Source: Natronomonas gomsonensis (GTDB lineage Archaea > Halobacteriota > Halobacteria > Halobacteriales > Haloarculaceae). Taken from it: a stretch of 64,000 bases of DNA. Position 1 is the first letter of the stretch, and the number at the start of each line of letters is the position of its first letter. The stretch is from assembly GCF_024300825.1 (NCBI RefSeq), contig NZ_CP101323.1, positions 682,001 to 746,000 of the forward strand, written 5' to 3'. Shown here in pieces: positions 51,389 through 60,271 of this stretch. The notes under the pieces are model-generated. The model did not search any database. It worked only from the letters and a program-made list of their open reading frames with translations, and was not told where the DNA came from. The position numbers and the translations under genes were made by a program.

Positions 51389-52087
51389 ATGCTCGGTGCG
51401 TGTCGCTGGCTGACGTTGGAGGTCAAGTATCTCGACCCAATCGTCGAGTTCTACCGCACGCACCTCGACGTTCCGGTCGTGTCCGAATCCGACCGGGAAG
51501 TCACCCTCGGCGTCGGTGGCAACTCCGAACTCCGCCTGCGTCGTCCCGACGGCATCCCACGGGGCGGACTTCACACCCACTACGCCTTCGCCTGCCCGGA
51601 AGACGACTACGATGCGTGGTGGGACCGCCTCGAAGACGACTTCGAACTACAGGAGGTCGACTTCGGCGGGATGCGCTCGCTGTACTTCTACGACCCCGAG
51701 GGCAACTGCGTCGAAATCGGAACGGCGGGCGAGAGCACCGACGGCGACAGTCCGGCACTTTCGGGGATTTTCGAAGTCGTCTTCGAGGTCGAAGACCTCC
51801 CGAGCGCGGAGGCGTTCTACACCGACCTCGGGTTCGAAATCGTCGACCAAGGCGACAACAGACGACGGACGCGGCTGACGACGGGACCGTTCGACATCGA
51901 GTTGTGGGAGCCGCATCTGGGACTGGCCGACGCCCGTGGCGGCGTCCACGTCGACGTGGGGGTGGACTCACAGGACCCAGAACGCGTAGCCGATTCCGTG
52001 GCTGCACGCGTGACGAAACGGGAGTCGGTCGACGGCGGCGTCCGGGTTCGGGACCCCGACGGCCACTACCTGACGTTTCTCAGTTGA
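51389..52087 (+). CDS. Two-domain glyoxalase/VOC-family protein
   Basis: A 232-residue protein with two vicinal-oxygen-chelate modules: residues about 1-112 (EVKYLDPIVEFYRTHLDVPV ... SLYFYDPEGNCVEIG) and about 125-232 (FEVVFEVEDLPSAEAFYTDL ... VRVRDPDGHYLTFLS). The family includes glyoxalase I, ring-cleavage dioxygenases and resistance proteins. Candidate metal ligands are a His near 64 and Glu113 (EIG) in the first module. A TATA-like GGTTTATCG is about 27-30 bases before the ATG. Confidence 0.82.
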   Translation: MLGACRWLTLEVKYLDPIVEFYRTHLDVPVVSESDREVTLGVGGNSELRLRRPDGIPRGGLHTHYAFACPEDDYDAWWDRLEDDFELQEVDFGGMRSLYFYDPEGNCVEIGTAGESTDGDSPALSGIFEVVFEVEDLPSAEAFYTDLGFEIVDQGDNRRRTRLTTGPFDIELWEPHLGLADARGGVHVDVGVDSQDPERVADSVAARVTKRESVDGGVRVRDPDGHYLTFLS

Positions 52088-52370
52088 GGCGGTCGGTGTC
52101 GATGTCTCGGTCGGGCGGGGCGACGACGAGGAAGTCCCGGAAGTGCATCAACTCCCCGCCCATGTCCCGAATCTCGCGGGCGAACCCGGCTGCGAGTTCG
52201 TTGAGGTCACCATCGACGTTCAACACGAGCACGTCCCCGCTTTCGACGTGGGCAATCCACTCCTCGGGGTCCGTCGTTCCGTCGAGGACGCCGAGGACGA
52301 CCTGCCCGCCCGTTTCGGGGTCGTCGAGTTCTCCCTCCGCCGTCTGCAAGTCCAGGTCGAAGTCGCTCAT
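52080..52370 (-). CDS. Haloarchaeal protein of unknown function (DUF5779-like)
   Basis: A 96-residue acidic protein. The blocks QVVLGVLDGTTDPEEWIAHV and LNVDGDLNELAAGFAREIRD and FLVVAPPDRDIDTDRLN recall the haloarchaeal DUF5779 family. It is predicted to be an alpha/beta fold with no catalytic motif. The last bases overlap the end of the VOC gene by eight. Function unknown. Confidence 0.7.
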   Translation of the reverse strand: MSDFDLDLQTAEGELDDPETGGQVVLGVLDGTTDPEEWIAHVESGDVLVLNVDGDLNELAAGFAREIRDMGGELMHFRDFLVVAPPDRDIDTDRLN

Positions 52371-52427
52371 ACCCGATGCATCGAGCGCTGAAGAAAAAGC
52401 CTGCCGGCCTCACTTGCGGGCCGGAGT

Positions 52428-52691
52428 TCACTCGAATACCGCGCTTTCCTCCCGAAGCGCGTCGATGTCGTCTGCCACCGCGGCGGCTTGCTCGGGGTCG
52501 AGAGCTATCTGTACCTCGTTGCCCTCCGCATCGGTGGCGACGATTTTCACCCGTCGGTCACCGAATGCACGCCCCTCGACGTCGGTGGCGTCGAACAGTT
52601 TGGCGGTCGCCGACTTGTCGGTTGGTCCGACGTTCTTGACGCTTCCGTCCTTGAACTCGACCATGAACGAATCGAGGTTGAGGTTGAGCAT
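52428..52691 (-). CDS. Small haloarchaeal protein of unknown function
   Basis: An 87-residue protein from the ATG at 52691 (MLNLNLDSFMVEFKDGSVKNVG). It looks like a small beta-barrel followed by a helix (VKIVATDAEGNEVQIALDPEQ, then AAAVADDIDALRE). A GGTTATGC element lies about 27 bases upstream of this ATG, favouring it over a TTG at 52760 in the same frame. I recognise no family beyond its resemblance to short haloarchaeal hypothetical proteins. Confidence 0.6.
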   Translation of the reverse strand: MLNLNLDSFMVEFKDGSVKNVGPTDKSATAKLFDATDVEGRAFGDRRVKIVATDAEGNEVQIALDPEQAAAVADDIDALREESAVFE

Positions 52692-52810
52692 ATCCTCGCT
52701 GGGCGTCGAGGAGGCATAACCGTTCTCCGTTCCGGGAGTCGAACGTGTGTCTTCTGGCAACGCCTGCCACCAACACCTGTCATTAAATTATCTGCGTGTT
52801 GTCCGTTGAT

Positions 52811-53056
52811 ATGGTACGAATCGCTATCGAGTACTGTGCCCCGTGTCGACTCGGGGCCGAGGCGGTCGCGACACAGCGGGTTCTCTCTGATTATCTCCGT
52901 GACTACGACGAAGTCGACGGTGTCACGCTGGACCCCAGCGGCGAGGAGGTGTTCTGCGTCCACGTCGACGACGAACCCGTGTGGTCGGTCGACCCCGACG
53001 GCCGCGTCGACCCGATGGAGGCTGTCGCCGCCGTCCGTTCTCGATTGGCCGTCTGA
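52811..53056 (+). CDS. SelW/SelT-like (Rdx family) thioredoxin-fold protein
   Basis: An 81-residue protein with the N-terminal C-x-x-C motif in IEYCAPCRLGAEAVA (Cys9, Cys12), followed by the FCVHVDDEPVWSVDPDGR region, which fits the Rdx/selenoprotein W fold in a cysteine-only form. A role in thiol redox is likely. TATA-like TTAAATTA at 52784-52791 lies about 24 bases before the ATG. Confidence 0.82.
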   Translation: MVRIAIEYCAPCRLGAEAVATQRVLSDYLRDYDEVDGVTLDPSGEEVFCVHVDDEPVWSVDPDGRVDPMEAVAAVRSRLAV

Positions 53057-53115
53057 CCCACTCGTCGCATCGGTGACACGGGCCGCTTTTGTCCACTCGA
53101 CTCCTACGGCCGTCA

Positions 53116-55002
53116 GTGACCGACGAGTCCGCCACATCCGACGAACCAGACGACCCGGCGGTCGACGTTCGGACGTTCTTCGACGCCCTCGAACGCCACG
53201 AGCGGCCGGTCGTCACCGCCAGCGAGGTTGCCCGCCTCGTCGACTGTTCGCAGTCGGCCGCCGTCGATGCCCTCGAATCCCTCGTCGAGACCGGCGACCT
53301 CCAGCGACTCGACGTCGAGGCCGACCCGGTCGTCTGGTTCCCGAACGACTACCGTGAAACCGCCGCTCGCGAACGCATTACGGTGTTCCCGAAGCGCCGC
53401 GAAATCGTCGCGGACAACCCGACGCAGTTCACCCGCGCACGACTCTCCCAGTTCGCACATCTCCGGGATACGAACCGCGATCAGGGGTACATCTACGAAG
53501 TCCGCGAACAGGACATCTGGAACGTTCCACACGACGACTACGAGGACCTCCGAACGACCATCCGCACGGCGCTCGGTGGCCGCTACGACGCCTTAGAGGA
53601 ATGGGTCGAGGGCCAATGGGTTCGTGCCCACAGGTTCCGACTGGCGACCCACGAGGACGGCTACGTCGTCCTCGAAGCACAGAGCGCGGACCTACTCGGC
53701 AACGTCGCCGAACAGCACCTCGACGACGGCGTCCTCCGGGCCCGCATCGGCGACGAGACGGCGTGGGTCGCTGAAGAGAAAACCGCCGACCTCAAGCGGA
53801 CGCTGTACGAGGCCGGCTACCCGGTACAGGACGACCGCCAGCTCGATTTGGGCGACGACCTCCCACTCGAACTCGAACTCGACTTGCGGCCGTATCAGGC
53901 CGACTGGGTCGCTCGCTTTGCCGACGCGAAGTCGGGCGTCCTCGTCGGCCCGCCGGGGTCCGGCAAGACCGTCGCCGCCCTCGGCATCATGGCTGACATC
54001 GAGGGGGAAACCCTGATTTTGGTCCCCTCTCGGGAGTTGGCCGCCCAGTGGCGCGAGCGAATCCTCGAAGACACGTCCCTCACTCCCGAACAGGTCGGGG
54101 AGTACCACGGCGGCGAAAAGGAGATTCGTCCCGTCACCATCGCCACCTACCAGACGGCGGGGATGGACCGCCACCGAATGTTGTTCGACTCCCGGAAGTG
54201 GGGTCTCATCGTCTACGACGAGGTCCACCACATCCCGGCGCCGATAAGCCGGCGCAGCGCCGACTTGCAGACGAAACATCGACTCGGGCTGTCGGCGACG
54301 CCCATCCGGGAAGACGACAAGGAGCGAGACATCTACACGCTCGTCGGCCCGCCCATCGGCACCGACTGGGACGCGCTGTTCGACGCCGGCTACGTCGCCG
54401 AACCCGAAGTCGAGATACGATATCTACCGTGGGCCTCCGAGACCCACCGCAACGAGTACGGCTCCAGCGAGGGCCACGAAAAGCGGCAACTCGCGGCGAC
54501 CAACCCCGCCAAGATACAGGAAATCGAGGCGATTCTCCGCGACCACCGCGGTTCGAAAGCCATCGTCTTCGTGGAGTTCATCGAACAGGGCGACGCGATA
54601 GCGGAGGCCCTCGGCGTGCCCTTCATCAGCGGCGAGACGCCACACGCCCGCCGAAGTCGGCTGTTCGACCGGTTCCGAACCGGCCCACTCGACACCATCG
54701 TCGTCTCCCGGGTCGGCGACGAAGGTATCGACTTGCCCGACACGGAGGTCGCTATCGCCGCCTCGGGACTCGGTGGGTCGCGCCGTCAGGGTGCCCAACG
54801 GGCCGGCCGGACGATGCGCCCCGTCGGCAAAGCGAGAATGTACGTCCTCGCGACGCGAGGAACGCGCGAGGAGGATTTCGCACGCAAGCGCACCCAACAC
54901 CTCGCATCGCGGGGCGTCCGCGTTCGGGAGGCCGACCCCATCGCCTTCGGCGGCGGACGGGTGGCCGGCGACGATTCCTCGGCTCCCGCCGGCGAGGAGT
55001 AG
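53116..55002 (+). CDS. XPB/Rad25-like superfamily 2 helicase
   Basis: A 628-residue DNA helicase of the archaeal XPB/Rad25 type. An N-terminal winged helix (residues about 28-62, VVTASEVARLVDCSQSAAVD) precedes a damage-recognition-like domain and the two RecA lobes. Walker A GPPGSGKT is at 278-285, motif II is DEVH in VYDEVHHIP, motif III is LSATP, and motif VI is QRAGRTMRP. The GTG at 53116 is preferred to a TTG at 53089 because CTTTTGTCC gives a leaderless promoter spacing. XPB helicases act in nucleotide excision repair. Confidence 0.9.
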   Translation: MTDESATSDEPDDPAVDVRTFFDALERHERPVVTASEVARLVDCSQSAAVDALESLVETGDLQRLDVEADPVVWFPNDYRETAARERITVFPKRREIVADNPTQFTRARLSQFAHLRDTNRDQGYIYEVREQDIWNVPHDDYEDLRTTIRTALGGRYDALEEWVEGQWVRAHRFRLATHEDGYVVLEAQSADLLGNVAEQHLDDGVLRARIGDETAWVAEEKTADLKRTLYEAGYPVQDDRQLDLGDDLPLELELDLRPYQADWVARFADAKSGVLVGPPGSGKTVAALGIMADIEGETLILVPSRELAAQWRERILEDTSLTPEQVGEYHGGEKEIRPVTIATYQTAGMDRHRMLFDSRKWGLIVYDEVHHIPAPISRRSADLQTKHRLGLSATPIREDDKERDIYTLVGPPIGTDWDALFDAGYVAEPEVEIRYLPWASETHRNEYGSSEGHEKRQLAATNPAKIQEIEAILRDHRGSKAIVFVEFIEQGDAIAEALGVPFISGETPHARRSRLFDRFRTGPLDTIVVSRVGDEGIDLPDTEVAIAASGLGGSRRQGAQRAGRTMRPVGKARMYVLATRGTREEDFARKRTQHLASRGVRVREADPIAFGGGRVAGDDSSAPAGEE

Positions 55003-55033
55003 GTTCAAATCGGTCCCCCGCGATTGTCGACTC

Positions 55034-55558
55034 GTGACAGACGGCTCCGAGGCGGACGGCCAGCCCCGCCACGAGCGACTCGCTCGCCACTCGACGCCCG
55101 GACCCCGGAACTCCTTACAATCGTGGACGGACGCGAAACACCCCTTCCGCGTCGCGTTCAACTACGCGTTCATCGTCGCGGCACGACACTCTCCGAGTCT
55201 GCGTCTGAAAAACTGGCTGCTGCGCCGTATCGGCGTCGACGTCGGAACCGGGGTCTCGTGGGGGTTGGAGTCGACGCCCGACGTGTTCTGGCCCGAACTC
55301 ATCACCGTCGGCGACGACGCCATCATCGGCTACGACGCGACGCTGCTGTGCCACGAGTTCCTCCAAGAGGAGTACCGAACCGGAGAGGTACACGTCGGCG
55401 AGCGAGCGATGATAGGCGCCGGTACCGTCGTGTTGCCGGGCGTCGAAATCGGCGCCGGAGCGCAGGTCGCCGCCAACTCGCTTGTCGCCGACGACGTGCC
55501 ACCGGGAGAGACGTGGGCCGGCGTTCCCGCCGAGCCAATTGACGGCAACGAGGAGTAA
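55034..55558 (+). CDS. Hexapeptide-repeat acyltransferase
   Basis: A 174-residue left-handed beta-helix acyltransferase, starting at GTG. After an N-terminal extension (about residues 1-60) with a weakly hydrophobic helix (FRVAFNYAFIVAARHS), hexapeptide repeats run through DDAIIGYDATLLCHEFLQEE to VHVGERAMIGAGTVVLPGVE and IGAGAQVAANSLVADDV. The catalytic His of this class may be the one in LLCHEFLQ. The acceptor is unknown; it could modify surface sugars. Confidence 0.75.
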   Translation: MTDGSEADGQPRHERLARHSTPGPRNSLQSWTDAKHPFRVAFNYAFIVAARHSPSLRLKNWLLRRIGVDVGTGVSWGLESTPDVFWPELITVGDDAIIGYDATLLCHEFLQEEYRTGEVHVGERAMIGAGTVVLPGVEIGAGAQVAANSLVADDVPPGETWAGVPAEPIDGNEE

Positions 55559-55574
55559 GTCGAGTCCCTGCCGT

Positions 55575-56081
55575 TCAGGAGCCTGCGGCGACCAATTCGT
55601 CGACAACCGCTTCGATGTCGGGGTCGACCCAGGGGTCATCCGATTGCCAGGCGTACTCGATAGTCAGGTCCGGTGCGAGGACGTACAGGGTCCGCTTGGC
55701 CAGTCCTGCTTCGACGCCGTCCCCCGCGTCCTCCTCGTGGATGGCGTCGTAGGCTGCACAGACGTCCCCTTCGACATCGCTCAAAAGCGGGAAATCGATG
55801 TCGTGGTCGTAGGCGAACGCCTCGTGCGTGAAGAGGCTGTCCCGGGAGATACCGTAGACATCTCGGGACGTGTCGATGGACGAAAGGGCGATATCGCGCA
55901 GCGAACAGAGTTCGTCGGTACAGACGGGGCTGAAATCGCCGGGGTAAAACGCGAGAAGTGTCGGAGAGCCGCGAGCGAACTCCTCGAGGTGGTATTCGGT
56001 CATCCCCCGTTCGTCGGCGTCGTTCGGCAGTCCGAGTCCAGAGAGTGTAAAGTCGGGCGCGGTCGTCCCTTCCGAGAGCAT
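55575..56081 (-). CDS. Peroxiredoxin (AhpC/TSA family)
   Basis: Reduces peroxides with a thiol partner. The 168-residue protein has the peroxidatic cysteine C54 in FYPGDFSPVCTDELC, with a second cysteine C59 five residues later and a further one in VCAAYDAI. The pattern resembles the BCP/PrxQ subgroup, where the resolving cysteine lies five residues after the peroxidatic one. The gene stands alone between an acyltransferase and the mscS-like gene. Confidence 0.88.
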   Translation of the reverse strand: MLSEGTTAPDFTLSGLGLPNDADERGMTEYHLEEFARGSPTLLAFYPGDFSPVCTDELCSLRDIALSSIDTSRDVYGISRDSLFTHEAFAYDHDIDFPLLSDVEGDVCAAYDAIHEEDAGDGVEAGLAKRTLYVLAPDLTIEYAWQSDDPWVDPDIEAVVDELVAAGS

Positions 56082-56139
56082 ATGATCCCTTCGTCGGTTC
56101 GAGGCAAAATTCTGTGGGTCACCGAAGCCGCGAGCGCAA

Positions 56140-56934
56140 TCAGGTCTCCCGAACCCGCATCGCGCCCTCTCGGAGTACCGTCCGGTTCGGTATCATGTAC
56201 TCCTCGCCGTCGTCTTCGACGTAGGTGACGAACACGTCCATCTCCTGGACGATACCGCGGTTGTCCGCGATTTCGACCTCGTCACCGATGGTGTACGGTT
56301 CGGTCAAAAGCAGGTAGATGCCGGCTGCGGCCGAGGACAGAAGGTCCTTGAACGCCAATCCACCGAGAAAGAAGACGCCGAAGGCGTAGGCCGCGAGCAG
56401 GACCAACAGCGCACCGGTCGCGACGCCGAGTTGCGACAGCGCGATGAGCACCGCGACGTACAGCACCGACACCTTCACCAGCGTCGGAATCAGCGTCACT
56501 TCGGGCAGTTTGATGCTTCGGAGTTGTTCGCCGACGACGAGTTCGGCCTTGTCGGCGGCGATGAGTCCGACCATCACGACGAGCACCGCGATGAACACCC
56601 GTGGGAGGAAATCAACCAACTCCTGTATGAACAGTTCCGAGGGCAGCACTCCGAGCGTTCGGAGCGCGTACAGCGCCGCGACGGTGAAGACGAACAGACC
56701 ACACAGTTGTGCGAGCAGGCGGACGCTGGAACTGCCGAGTTGCTGGGCGGTTCGCTCGAACGGCGTCCCCTCGACGGCATCGTCGACGCTGAGCGCGACG
56801 AGGACGCGATGAACGACCCACGCGGTCACCGCACCGAGTATCAGGCCACCGACGACGACTCCGACGGCGACGGCGAGGTTCTGTTCGGCCGCCGTGAGGT
56901 CGGCGTACCACCCGCGTGCGGTGACCAGTGCCAT
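56140..56934 (-). CDS. MscS-family mechanosensitive channel
   Basis: A 264-residue small-conductance mechanosensitive channel. Helices lie at about 18-45, 75-95 and 108-128, with further helices near 150-190. The MscS pore/beta junction is seen as LGGLAFKDLLSSAAAGIYLLL followed by EPYTIGDEVEIADNRGIVQEMD and the IPNRTVLREG block. It ends shortly after the beta domain and lacks the large C-terminal vestibule domain. The ATG overlaps the dacZ stop (TGATG), so channel and c-di-AMP synthase are made together. Confidence 0.88.
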   Translation of the reverse strand: MALVTARGWYADLTAAEQNLAVAVGVVVGGLILGAVTAWVVHRVLVALSVDDAVEGTPFERTAQQLGSSSVRLLAQLCGLFVFTVAALYALRTLGVLPSELFIQELVDFLPRVFIAVLVVMVGLIAADKAELVVGEQLRSIKLPEVTLIPTLVKVSVLYVAVLIALSQLGVATGALLVLLAAYAFGVFFLGGLAFKDLLSSAAAGIYLLLTEPYTIGDEVEIADNRGIVQEMDVFVTYVEDDGEEYMIPNRTVLREGAMRVRET

Positions 56935-57746
56935 CAGTACTCCTCCGGGTCGAGTTCGAGGACGATTTCACCGCCGGAGAAGGCGCGAACCAGTCCGTCT
57001 GACTCCGAGAGGACGACCGCAACGGCGTTGGTGTCGCGGGTGATCGCGCCGGCGGCCATGTGTCGGGCGCCGAGTCCCTTCGGGATGTCGACCCCTTCGG
57101 CGGAGGGTTCGAGGTACCGGTACGCCGAAACGATTTTTCCGGCGTCGCTGATGACGAAGGCACCGTCGAGTCGAGAGAACTCCTTGAGCATCACGTCGAC
57201 GATTGGGTCACCGACGTGGACGTGACTCTTCTCGAAGGGGTTGTAGGAGAGCGGACGGGATTTGTTCATCACCTTGCCGGCGTCGCCGACGACGAACAGC
57301 GCGCCGACGCGTTTGCCTTTCTGTCCTTTCTTCCCCAACTCGATTGCGACTTCGAGGACGTTCCGGATGACGTTGGGGTCGGCACGGCTGTTGACGAAGA
57401 GGTCGTACACTCCGGAATGTTCGAAGTCACCCGCGCGGACGCGAGAAATCGTGTCGATGTCGTCGGCGAACAGTTTCGTCGCACACGCGACCTGGTCGCC
57501 CTCTTCGAGGTACTCGTTGTCGAGGCCGCCCTCGATGCCGAACCGTATCCGCTCTCTGAGGTCCCGAAATTCCAAGGGAAGTTCGACGTAGTTGTCGGCG
57601 TCGACGTCGTTTTCCGGACCGACGACCACCAGCGGCGTCTCGGAGTCGGCGAACCGCTCGAAAAGCGATGCGCTCGGGGAAAACAGGAACACGCTATCCA
57701 CGTCGGCTACGATATCATCCAACAGGTCCCCGAGTTCACTCATCAT
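56934..57746 (-). CDS. dacZ: Diadenylate cyclase DacZ (c-di-AMP synthase)
   Basis: Makes cyclic di-AMP from two ATP. The 270-residue protein has an N-terminal archaeal domain (residues 1-125) and a C-terminal DAC domain with the metal/nucleotide motif D194-G-A196 in LDGAFVISDAG and GARHMAAGAIT at 226-236; the second motif reads RHM where bacterial DisA has RHR. In Haloferax dacZ is essential and c-di-AMP affects osmotic balance. It is followed, with overlap, by an mscS-like gene. Two adjacent ATGs (57746, 57743) could start it. Confidence 0.9.
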   Translation of the reverse strand: MMSELGDLLDDIVADVDSVFLFSPSASLFERFADSETPLVVVGPENDVDADNYVELPLEFRDLRERIRFGIEGGLDNEYLEEGDQVACATKLFADDIDTISRVRAGDFEHSGVYDLFVNSRADPNVIRNVLEVAIELGKKGQKGKRVGALFVVGDAGKVMNKSRPLSYNPFEKSHVHVGDPIVDVMLKEFSRLDGAFVISDAGKIVSAYRYLEPSAEGVDIPKGLGARHMAAGAITRDTNAVAVVLSESDGLVRAFSGGEIVLELDPEEY

Positions 57747-57881
57747 TTGCCTATCGAATCAGACAGGAAAAAAGATTGCGGGCAGTACGACGCCTGACTG
57801 ACGAGCGTTACCACGCCATTACGTCGTAGGGACTCGTGGATTCGCACACAGTTATAAGTCCGTGGCACTCGCCCACGTGTC

Positions 57882-58694
57882 ATGGCATCATCTGACGATC
57901 CCTCGGTCGAACGCTATCGGAGACGCCCGGAAACGGTCGCCACGGACCGCGGTGACGGACCACCGCTCGTGTTGTGTCACGGAACGCTCATGGACCGGAC
58001 GATGTTTGCACCCCAAATCGAGGCCCTCGAAGACGACTACCGCGTCGTCGCCTACGACACCCGGGCGCGAACCGACCGCTACGACGGCCCCTACGACCTG
58101 TACGACCTCGCCGACGACTGCGCCGCGTTGATGGACGCGAAAGGTATCGACTCCTGTGTTCTCGGCGGCATGTCGATGGGTGGGTTCATGGCGCTGCGGT
58201 TCGCCGAGCGCTACCCCGACCGCGTCGACGGTCTCGTCATGATAGACACCACCGCCGGCACACACGACGACGACGAAATCGAGCGCTACACCGAAATGAT
58301 AGAGACGGCCCGCCAGACGGGCGAGGTTCCCGAACAGTTGGCCGGGGTCATCCAGCACATCCTCTTCGGGGCGACGACAAACGCGGACAACGCCGACCTC
58401 GCCGAGAGGTGGGTCGACCGCTGGCGGACCTACCCCGGCGAATCGGTGTATCACGAGGTGAACTCGTGGCTCGAACGCCCCGACTTCACCGACGAACTCG
58501 ACGACATCGACGTGCCTACGCTCGTCGTCCACGGCGAGGAGGACGTGGCGTTGGAACCCGAGCGCTCCGAGTCGCTCCTCAAGCGACTGGACGCCGAACG
58601 CGTGATGGTTCCCGAGGCCGGCCACTCCTCGAACCTCGAAAACCCCGACCCCGTCAACGACGCACTCGCCGCGTTCCTCGACGGCGTGTACTGA
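57882..58694 (+). CDS. Alpha/beta-fold hydrolase
   Basis: A 270-residue hydrolase with the nucleophile elbow GGMSMGG (Ser98), the oxyanion HGTLMD region, acidic residue in VVHGEEDVAL and catalytic His in PEAGHSSNLE. Substrate is not evident; many such enzymes act on esters or lactones. TATA-like AGTTATAAG at about 57849-57857 gives a near-leaderless start. It is divergent from dacZ. Confidence 0.85.
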   Translation: MASSDDPSVERYRRRPETVATDRGDGPPLVLCHGTLMDRTMFAPQIEALEDDYRVVAYDTRARTDRYDGPYDLYDLADDCAALMDAKGIDSCVLGGMSMGGFMALRFAERYPDRVDGLVMIDTTAGTHDDDEIERYTEMIETARQTGEVPEQLAGVIQHILFGATTNADNADLAERWVDRWRTYPGESVYHEVNSWLERPDFTDELDDIDVPTLVVHGEEDVALEPERSESLLKRLDAERVMVPEAGHSSNLENPDPVNDALAAFLDGVY

Positions 58695-58704
58695 CCGCTG
58701 CCCG

Positions 58705-60126
58705 CTAATCGGCTCGTTCGATGTCGATTCTGTTTTCCGAAACGTGGAGGAACGTAATCTGGTTCTCCGTGTTGTTCAACTCCAACTCGTGGGTCATCGG
58801 TTCGTAAGCGAGTTTTCCGTTCCCATCGGCCTCGAAGGACTCTGCGACGACGCCGCCGACGATGTTGTCGTCTACCGCCCCGCCGCCGTTGATTTCGATT
58901 GTCGACCCCGGCGCGTAGACTGCACCGGTGAACTGCGCTGTGCCGCTGAACGACAGAGTATTGCTCTGGTTCGTATGAATCAAGACGAGCAAATCAGATG
59001 GGTTCCCGTTCGTGTTCGTCAGCGGATTGCCAGTGGCATCCAGCGTCCCGTTTACGTACACCGTGACAGTGCCGCCGCCCGTTATCTCTTGGTCGACGCT
59101 GTGGGGTCCGCCCTGTCCTTTCAGGGTGAGGTCGCCGTCGACGACGATGTCGATGTCACCGTCGCTGGTGTCGAACGTCGTTCCGGAATCGATGGTGACC
59201 GACTCGTCGGCGTAGTGGACTCCGTTTTTGATGACTTCGTTCTCGACGGTTCCGTCGAGACTGGCGCAACTACCGGTTTCACAGTCGTCGATACGCGCTT
59301 CGATTTCGGAACTCGGAGAGGGTCGGTCGACGCCGTCGATGGTCGGCCCCTCGACCGCCCCCTCGTCGATTCCGCCGATGGTCGTCGCCGCGACGGCGTG
59401 GTCGAACGTCTCCTCGAAGGGGACGGTCAGGTCGGCGACGACCGTCCGATTGTCGGGGAAGTGCTGGACGTTACCCTCGGCACGACTCGCGAAGAACGTC
59501 GCCCATCCGTCGTGGTAGTCGCTTTGGACCTCCACGTACACCGTGCCGTTATCGAGCGGGTTCCCCAACCCCCCATCAGGAAACACGATTTCCGTTCCGT
59601 TGTCGCCCATCGTCCCCCGAACCGTCCCGGAGTCAGACCACGGCTGACCGGTCATTCGGACCAGCGGGAACGTCAGCGTCCGTCCACGATAGTGGTACTC
59701 CGGCGGCGAAACCATGACGCCACCGTCGGCATCGCCACGCCAGACGCCACCGCCCTGATAGGCCACTTCTTCATCGCCGACGGAGTAGACGAGGGAACCA
59801 AACGAGGCGTTGAGAATTTCTGTTTCACCGCTCCCGTAATCGTGATACACCCGGACTGACCCGGCGTTCGGCCGGAACGAAACGGTCCCGTCAGCCCCAT
59901 CGAGACGGAACTGCTGCCGAGGGGACCCGCCCAAGCCGACCTGACTACCGCCTGCGCTTATTTGTGAGACGGCCTGTTCTGCGCTCTGCATCTGTGCGTC
60001 GGCTTTCGTGTCGACGAATGCAGCCCCACCGATGACCACGATAGTCGCCGCCGCAGTGAGTACGAAGCCCAAAATGAGCACGTTCCCGATGACCCCTGAC
60101 TGCGCCCGCTCACCGACGGTTTTCAT
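58705..60126 (-). CDS. Large secreted/anchored surface protein (DUF7289-like)
   Basis: A 473-residue protein with an N-terminal hydrophobic segment (SGVIGNVLILGFVLTAAATI, residues about 10-29) after a basic stretch ERAQ, resembling a pilin-like class III signal or an uncleaved anchor. The rest is extracellular and beta-rich, with several N-X-S/T sequons (for example at LNASF, DNRTVV, VNGTLD) and a late repeat-like segment VDGDLTLKGQGG and FTGAVYAPGSTIEINGGGAV similar to parallel beta-helix turns. Leaderless promoter: ATTAATAAG about 28 bases upstream. I associate it from memory with haloarchaeal DUF7289; function unknown, probably surface or pilus related. Confidence 0.72.
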   Translation of the reverse strand: MKTVGERAQSGVIGNVLILGFVLTAAATIVVIGGAAFVDTKADAQMQSAEQAVSQISAGGSQVGLGGSPRQQFRLDGADGTVSFRPNAGSVRVYHDYGSGETEILNASFGSLVYSVGDEEVAYQGGGVWRGDADGGVMVSPPEYHYRGRTLTFPLVRMTGQPWSDSGTVRGTMGDNGTEIVFPDGGLGNPLDNGTVYVEVQSDYHDGWATFFASRAEGNVQHFPDNRTVVADLTVPFEETFDHAVAATTIGGIDEGAVEGPTIDGVDRPSPSSEIEARIDDCETGSCASLDGTVENEVIKNGVHYADESVTIDSGTTFDTSDGDIDIVVDGDLTLKGQGGPHSVDQEITGGGTVTVYVNGTLDATGNPLTNTNGNPSDLLVLIHTNQSNTLSFSGTAQFTGAVYAPGSTIEINGGGAVDDNIVGGVVAESFEADGNGKLAYEPMTHELELNNTENQITFLHVSENRIDIERAD

Positions 60127-60271
60127 TGTCGTTCGTTTCGAACTCTTCGAAGCTTATTAATGGGAGAGGATATTCGAGTTTCGAAATCGAGACTGTTCAA
60201 AAAACCACAGAGCGAACGGAGGACGATGACACACCCAGAGGGACTATGAGTTCGCCGCGCCTACGAAGGGT

